Source of the DNA: Ilyonectria destructans
Lineage: Eukaryota; Ascomycota; Sordariomycetes; Hypocreales; Nectriaceae
Assembly: GCA_020740775.1 (NCBI GenBank)
Contig: JAHEWK010000003.1
Span: forward strand, 2,418,001 to 2,482,000
Direction: 5' to 3'
Length of the DNA stretch: 64,000 nucleotides
The translations under genes were made by a program, and so were the position numbers. The notes under the pieces are model-generated. The model was not told where the DNA came from, ran no database searches, and was given only the letters and a program-made list of their open reading frames with translations. Positions 58,203 to 64,000 of this stretch are shown here, in pieces. How positions within the stretch are numbered: position 1 is the stretch's first letter; every line of letters starts with the position of its first letter.

Positions 58203-58684
58203 CACCAGTGCGGGCCCGTGATGAGACTCTTCGAGAGCATGTCAATGTCAATCCTCGCTTGGCGCTGAATCCAAAGGGGACCGAATTCGTTTTGTGCAGC
58301 TTCGCTTTTTCGCCCACCATGTCATTCGTCGCAGCGCAGGCCAAAACCGGCGGTTGACGGGTAAGTTAAGTTACGGGGCCTGGGCCTTTCCAGATGCGGC
58401 AGGCGGTGAGGCGTGGCGCAAGCCCCTGTGTGGCTGGGGCACGTCCGCTAGCGCAGGCTAGCAGCAAGCTTACAGCAAGCTCCCTACGTAACTCGCTTCT
58501 CCTCGACCTTTCAACGTCGTCTCGTGGCCACGCATTACGCATACATCGTCCCCATCTGACTCCGGTCCGTTAAACCGCTGCCTGGAACCGCGCAACAAAA
58601 CGCATCCCATCCGCCCGCCGATTCCCTCATCGTTTTATCCATTATCCCATATCGATCCTCGCATCCCCTTCCGCAATCGCAGCA
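58203..58684. promoter_or_regulatory. Shared divergent promoter of MEF2 and TVP15
   Basis: These 482 bases separate two outward-facing start codons. Around 58,447-58,490 there are paired GCTAGC palindromes and a repeated CAGCAAGCT. No known factor site is clear. Confidence 0.45.
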
Positions 58685-59379
58685 ATGGAGCTCTCTGACA
58701 TCTTGTGAGTTGGCACTCGCCGCATCCTCTCTCCGCGCCGGGACGTCATCGCAACTAACCGTCGCTTCTCTGCAGTCGCATTGTTAACCTGGTCGTCGGC
58801 GCCATTACCACTCTCGGCGGTATCACGCACATTTTCACCCTCTCGCTGTACGTCCCATCCCGAACCCTCATTCCGCCCTGACCCGGCTTGCGCGCCCCGC
58901 TGTGTCCGATGTTTCGCATCGCAAAGCGCACTCGGTCCATCACATGAAGGACGCTAATAATCCTTCTTCAGGCAATCGATCGTTGTCGGCTGCTATATGA
59001 TCGTCTTTGGTCTTTCCATCGCGCTTCTCGGTATGGTTTCCCTTGTGTAAAACTGGTCGTGGTCCGTCTTCTAACGTAGCGCAGAGTTCCAAATTCCTCC
59101 CCAGCTCTCCCGATACGCCTCTTTCCTCTTCTCCTTCATTGGCCGCGGTGCTTGTAGGTCACATCTTGAGCTCAAATTCTTTGCACGTGCTCACACTTCC
59201 CAGTCTACATCTTCATCGGCTGCCTTCTGCTCGGGAAGATGTTCCTCAGCAAGATGGCCGGTACCGCTGTCGGCTTCGTCGGCATTGCCTACGTCGCCCT
59301 CGAGTTCGTTCCCTCCATCGAGCCCCCGAGCAACATGCGTGAGGCCGATGAGGCCGGCTGGGGTGCTGAGGAGGTTTAG
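58685..59379 (+). CDS. TVP15: Golgi membrane protein TVP15 (COPI-associated)
   Basis: Small four-helix membrane protein of late Golgi (Tvp) vesicles. Exons 58685-58704, 58776-58847, 58972-59030, 59085-59153, 59204-59379; 131 aa. Five short exons, the first only 20 nt, make up the gene, so it is easily missed in ORF scans. Hydrophobic segments are RIVNLVVGAITTLGGI, SIVVGCYMIVFGLSIALL, the region around FLFSFIGRGAFYIFIGCLLL, and AGTAVGFVGIAYVALEF. All exon phases agree, and the join GRGAFYIFIGC matches the family. The C-terminus is short, acidic and cytosolic. Confidence 0.9.
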
Positions 59380-59768
59380 AAAACTTGACCTGTCAGCTCC
59401 CTACCTGAGCCCACTCCTGGGCAGTGGTTGACGCCTCCTAGCAGTAGCTACTTTCCAAGAGATGGGTCAATGTCACCGACTTCGACGGACATGGGCACGA
59501 TGGGGCGAGGTCTTGGAACCTACCTGGGGAGCAGTTTGGCAAGAGAGGTCTTGTGGGAACCTGTACTTTACAAGTCTTGGGGGCGGAGTTCAACGAGTAG
59601 AAGCCGATAGGACAACTTCGGCAGATGGGAATATGGAATAGTATTTGTCAACGGAATAGATGCGTTTCTCACATTGGTCCTCTATGTGCTTTTGTAATAG
59701 GCCAGACAACAACAAGGATCTCAACAAAACAGGGCCTGCCATCGGCCAGGGATCATAATTCAATGCTT
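59380..59768. other. Convergent 3' region, TVP15 and UTP21
   Basis: Transcript ends of two facing genes; nothing else seen. Confidence 0.5.
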
Positions 59769-62700
59769 CTATGTCCGGGGACTCCTCAAGAAGCTAACCA
59801 CACCACTGCAATAACCAACCAGCCCGTCTAGCCTCGTGCACTCCTTCTCTTGATACGCCTTCCAGTCGCCGAGCGCCGCCAATAGGGACTCGTTCTCCAT
59901 GACGAGGTCGAAGTGCAAGCGAAGGAAAACAGTCATCCAGGCCTGGGTGAGTTCGTAATCGCGGCGGGCCTGAAGGCGGGCGGTCAGCGCGCGGATGAAA
60001 TGGAGGAGTTCGTTGGAGTCTTCGTCGCCATCGCCGATAGACAAGGATCGCAACTCGAGGTCTGCGCTCGATGGGGAGAGGGACTTCAGGTGTTCAATAA
60101 ACTCGTCGTCTGGGGGGTATGTTAGTTTGACCAGGCTAGTATAATCGTCCTTGATGGGGGACACTCACAAACACCAGTGGCCACTCCAGAACGGAGCTTG
60201 GAGCTCAGCACCTCCTCGAAGCGAGCCTTCTCAACCTTGGTGATACGGGACTTGTTCTCCTCATCAGTTCCCGACTTCTGCTGCGCGAGTGCACTATCCT
60301 TGCCCGAGGGCAAGAAGAAGGGGGCCTTCTCAGGGGCCTTGGGGGCTTCCTTGGGTTTGTTCCGCTCCTTGATAAGGTCCAAGTGGAGCAGGGTTTGCCA
60401 TCGACTCTTGGGGACCAAACTTAACGTCGTCAAGTCTGCGCTTAACTGCTCAATGGTGGGTGCAACCACAGTATCGTCAGCCTCCGATTGATCGTCTTCG
60501 AAAGCGCCTTCCAGCATGCCCTGGTTCCCTTCGCCTGAGACAGTAGGAGCAGAGATTTGGCTGATCTCCTTCTCCGAGATCTGCCGTGTTGGTACATGCT
60601 TGAACAAGGCCTTGTTGGTCCAAATGGTAACTCCTAGCTCATCCTGGATCGTAGCGGCAAGGTACTCGCCAGTGACGGACATTGCCAGGGCTTTGCATGG
60701 CTTCTCCAGCCGGATGGCGTCAATCAAGTGACTTGTTGGAAGATCCCAAACCCGGATAACACAGTCCTTGGAGGCTGCAATGATCCACCGGCCATCGTTT
60801 GAGAAGCAAAAGTCGTTGATTGCATCTTGCGGGCCCCAGAACTCTCGAATTGTCCTCTTGGTCTCCATGTCCACCACCCGAATCGACAGATCTTCACAGG
60901 AGAAGGCAATCAGATTACTGGCCGGGTGATACCTACATCCTGTGGGGAACGTCATAGGGGCCCAGTCGATTTGCTCGAGGAGATTTCCAGTCAAGAAATC
61001 CCAGAACTTGATTTTACCATCCAGAGAGCAAGATACTATCGTCTTGTTCATCGAGTCAACAACAATGCCAGTAATGGTTTTGGTGTGCCTGCCAGTACCG
61101 GCAGGGAATTTGCGTCCTGTTTCATTCTGCAATTGCACCACGTCATCAGCTTGTCGCAATTGTTGCATCTTGAGCTGACGTGCTTGAGCCGGCGTTAGCT
61201 TTGATGGGAATCGTTGTCGGTGTGTGCCAGACTGCAGATTGTACATGTCGATGCCGCCAACTTCAGAACCCACAAGGGCAAAAGTTCCGCAAGGGCTTAT
61301 GGCAACTGTAGAGACATTGGAGCCATCTCCTGTGGGGAAAGCCCATCTACCCGCTCTCTTTCGTCCCCAGAACCAGGTTCTGGCGTATGCGTCGTCCTTG
61401 TGAGCCGTCACGACACTTTCCCAGCCCGTCATGCCGCTGACTTCAGCGTTCTGAGTCCTCTTCTGGTTTTGAGACTTTTGCCATATCGGCTGGTTACCAG
61501 GCATAGCACCGATACCACCATCGCGATTCAGAGAAGACGCCATGCAGGTGATTTCCGGTGCTTTGAGGTCTTCCAGAGTGGTTGTCGGCCCATGAGCCAG
61601 GGCATTGGTAGCCAAAATTCCCACCTTTTTAGCCTTCTTGCGGATATTGCCTTGACTGAGTTCCGTGCTCTGACCATCTCGTCGCAAACTCCAACCCCAG
61701 AGGCTTCGATCTTGACCACCACTAAGAAGCCACTTGTTGCCGGCATCCGAGCCGTCGAAGTCAGAAGGTAGAAACTGGAGACAGTTGACAGGGCCAGCAT
61801 GCCCGCTTCGAGAGTGTAGGATTCGAGGAACGGGTGAGAACGGAGTTTCGTCGAAGATCCAAGATTTAAGCGAGTTGTCACGGCCACTGGTTAGGATAAC
61901 TGGCTGGCCAGGAAGGAACTCAACCTTGCTGACACCACCACGAACAGCCGGGCCATCATAGGACGGCGGGTTGTGAGCACTACGCAGGACACCCATGACG
62001 CGACCTCCGTTGTTGAGATCCCAGAAGGTCACATCTCCAGTGGCAGCTGTTGCAGTTGCCATAACACCGTCTTTTCGGCCATCGTGGCCGGCGCCCATAC
62101 CATCAGTCCTGAAGGAGATGGAATTGACCGGGGCCGAGTCACTACCAGCCTCAATCTGCAAAACCCGCTTGTCGGTGAGGACATTAGTGATGACCAAGGG
62201 ACCTTCGGAGTAGGCGATCGCGAGGTGGGAGAGGGCGGGACTCGGCTCTAGGCAAGTAACGGAACCGCAATCGGGGGATGGAGGGAGGATGGTATAGATG
62301 AGTTTCCCGGTGCTGATATTCCAAATCTCAACCCAACCGTCCTTTCGACCCACAAAGACCTTGTTTAAGAAGGTAGGCATGGAGACGATACCACCAGTGA
62401 TTTGGTTCCCGCCGTTGCTGGCAGCCATGGTCTGGATGGTCGTGTAGTGTTCGAAGGTGGCCGTCTTGAATACTTCGAGTCTGGTCAAGGCACAGGCAAC
62501 AGTCCAGGTCCCCAGGACCAAGATCTGCCGGATAGGCTCATTCAAGTCGGAGGGTAGCTGGAGCTCGTCGACCTTCTTGCCCCTCTGGAAGACCCAGATA
62601 CCTTGGGACTCGCCATTTTTCGATCCGCCCCATGCCGCAAAAATCTTTTCCTTCCAAGCGAGCGTCGCAGTGATGTCGGCAGGAGTCTGGGGTCGAGTGA

Positions 62701-63017
62701 TGAAGACGAGGTTGAGGCCGCGACGGAGATCGTAGGTCTGGATTGATCTGCCAACCGAGGTGGAGATCTGAAAGGTGGTCTTGCCGAGGGGGATCGAGGT
62801 GAATGGGACTCCGGTAGGAGAGACGAGGCCAACAGTCTATAGTCGGTTTGAGTCAGAATCACGGCACGACGTCACAATGGGCAGGGGAGGTTGGAAGAAA
62901 GCATACTCGGAAGGGAGCGAAGATCCTAGAGGAATTAGAGGCGAGCTTTGTAGCATTAGCTGGTAGGGTCGTTTTCTGGCGCTTGACCAGCGGGCCATCG
63001 AGGTCGGAGTGAGGCAT
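59769..63017 (-). CDS. UTP21: U3 snoRNP WD40 protein Utp21 (WDR36)
   Basis: Subunit of the UTP-B complex of the small-subunit processome, needed for 18S pre-rRNA processing in the nucleolus. Minus-strand exons 63017-62907, 62836-60169, 60109-59769; 1039 aa. It has two WD40 propellers (about 40-400 and 430-720), with clear blades such as DGWVEIWNI, GDVTFWDL, DNSLKSWIFD, DGKIKFWDFLTG and DCVIRVWDL. The C-terminal Utp21 domain starts with DEFIEHLKSLSPSSADLELRSL and ends LDGLVGYCSGVVSFLRS, diagnostic for the family. Intron 2 could start at GTGTTT or at the stronger GTGAGT seven bases on, with the same phase. I chose GTGAGT. Confidence 0.95.
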
Positions 63018-64000
63018 CTTGACCTTGAGCGACACGGTTTATAGGAGGAACCTGCGCTTGTCACCGTTTGGCTATGTCATATGAGGCGGGTTGGTTGGTG
63101 AGGCTGCGACCACCTCCAGAAATTTTTGGCGGTGTCGCGGGAGGGCACATTTTCTGCCACTCCACCCACTTCCGCCCACTGCCACTCGCTGCTGCCCGCC
63201 AGACAACAGGCCTGAGAGGTTGCACTCAGGCGCTGTGGTTGGCTTAGCGTCCCTAGGGGCGGGCAGCCAACCAGAGGTCACCCACTGAAGGTCGAAAACC
63301 CAGCAGCCGCAGCACCTTCGCTCCAGAACCCACCACCGCACTGACCAATGAAGCAACCCCACCACCAGAACAGAGCTGGAATTGCGGGACCATCGATTAG
63401 CAAAGGCCAGAAGCACGAATACCAACAAACGGAGTGGAGAGGATGGAGATCGACGAACGACAGGTCAGACAGCGCGGAGGCAGGTACCGTGACGATTCGC
63501 ATCGGCAGGGGAGAGCGCCCAGTGGATCTCGGTAGGTGCGAAGGGCAAGAAGACAGACGTTGTCTCTGTACGTTAATACTGCGTACCTATTATTCGGAGT
63601 GTCTGAAAACAGTCGTTGGTTGGTCGAGTCACTGGGTGCAGTACCAGTCATCTGACGTCGATGTCTGCACTAGCACTACTAGGTATCTAATGCAACTCTC
63701 TACGAGACAACAGCAACGCAACTAAAGACCTCCAAGACAGGATAATCAAGGTCGAAACCCCTCCATCATCATTTGGCCGAGGCTCAACTCTACATACGGC
63801 ATGCACTCAGCACACCATCTGCATCCGCTCCCGGGCCACATGCTCATGCTCCCACATGCCACATCCACCATATCTCCTGGAGTACCATCGCCATCTTTAG
63901 ATGCTCGCCAGGATGCATGGCCGAGATGCAATGCTCGGCCCTCCAAAGGAAAGGAACGACCCGACCTCGTGGCCAGCCCGCTCGCCCTGGATGGATGCAG
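63018..64000. other. Terminal intergenic region
   Basis: UTP21 promoter and beyond. No frame of useful length has protein-like content. The last 300 bases contain Met/Gly/Cys-rich frames without motifs, so a partial gene at the window edge cannot be supported. Confidence 0.5.

Noticed and set aside
63746..63946. Possible minus-strand gene at the right edge
   Set aside because: Only 66 codons, Met/Gly/Cys-rich, with no splice signals or recognisable motif.
1..64000. Biosynthetic cluster, CRISPR array, rRNA, intact transposon or RIP-degraded repeat
   Set aside because: All supported genes are conserved single-copy housekeeping types. No transposase, terminal repeats or strongly AT-shifted blocks are visible.

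Overview
The window is chromosomal DNA from a filamentous ascomycete (Pezizomycotina, most likely a Sordariomycete). The evidence is a dense set of intron-containing eukaryotic housekeeping genes. Introns are mostly 48-110 nt, with GTRNGT-type donors and CTAAC/CTGAC-like branch sites. Coding regions are GC-rich, intergenic leaders are pyrimidine-rich, and protein lengths match the fungal families (928-aa kinesin-1, 151-aa Rad6, 143-aa AP-2 sigma). I rebuilt 23 gene models; in each, the exon phases sum to a whole number of codons. The assignment to a class is inference from gene content.

Layout, left third (1-24.7 kb, all + strand): a CobW/ZNG1-type zinc GTPase; CCR4-NOT subunit NOT2; the ER ubiquitin factor CUE1; a long DnaJ protein; a small SANT/Myb-like nuclear protein; a ferroportin-type iron transporter; the double HtrA-like protease NMA111; the ESCRT-III regulator IST1; and a two-zinc-knuckle protein whose frame is interrupted by a single TAG.

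Middle (25-45 kb, mixed strands): AP-2 sigma (-); an ArAE/DUF2421 membrane protein (+); SAGA subunit SPT3 (-); protein phosphatase methyltransferase PPM1 (-); an unnamed multi-pass membrane protein (+); conventional kinesin (-); RAD6 (-), divergent from a mitochondrial-type acetyl-CoA acetyltransferase (+).

Right third (45-64 kb): a CSN12/Thp1-like PCI protein (+); a GPI-type SUN-family wall protein (-); a 4.1-kb gene-poor gap; a secreted spherulin-like cupin (+); mitochondrial EF-G2 (-); TVP15 (+); and the WD40 ribosome-biogenesis factor UTP21 (-). The last 1 kb has no supported gene.

The genes do not form a pathway or cluster. I see no biosynthetic cluster, CRISPR array, rRNA, tRNA or intact transposon, and no convincing new system. 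The observations most worth following are gene-structure anomalies: a 12-nt microexon, the in-frame TAG in the zinc-knuckle gene, a diverged tandem duplication just after it, a long SPT3 intron that is open in frame, and a stop-free kinesin intron.
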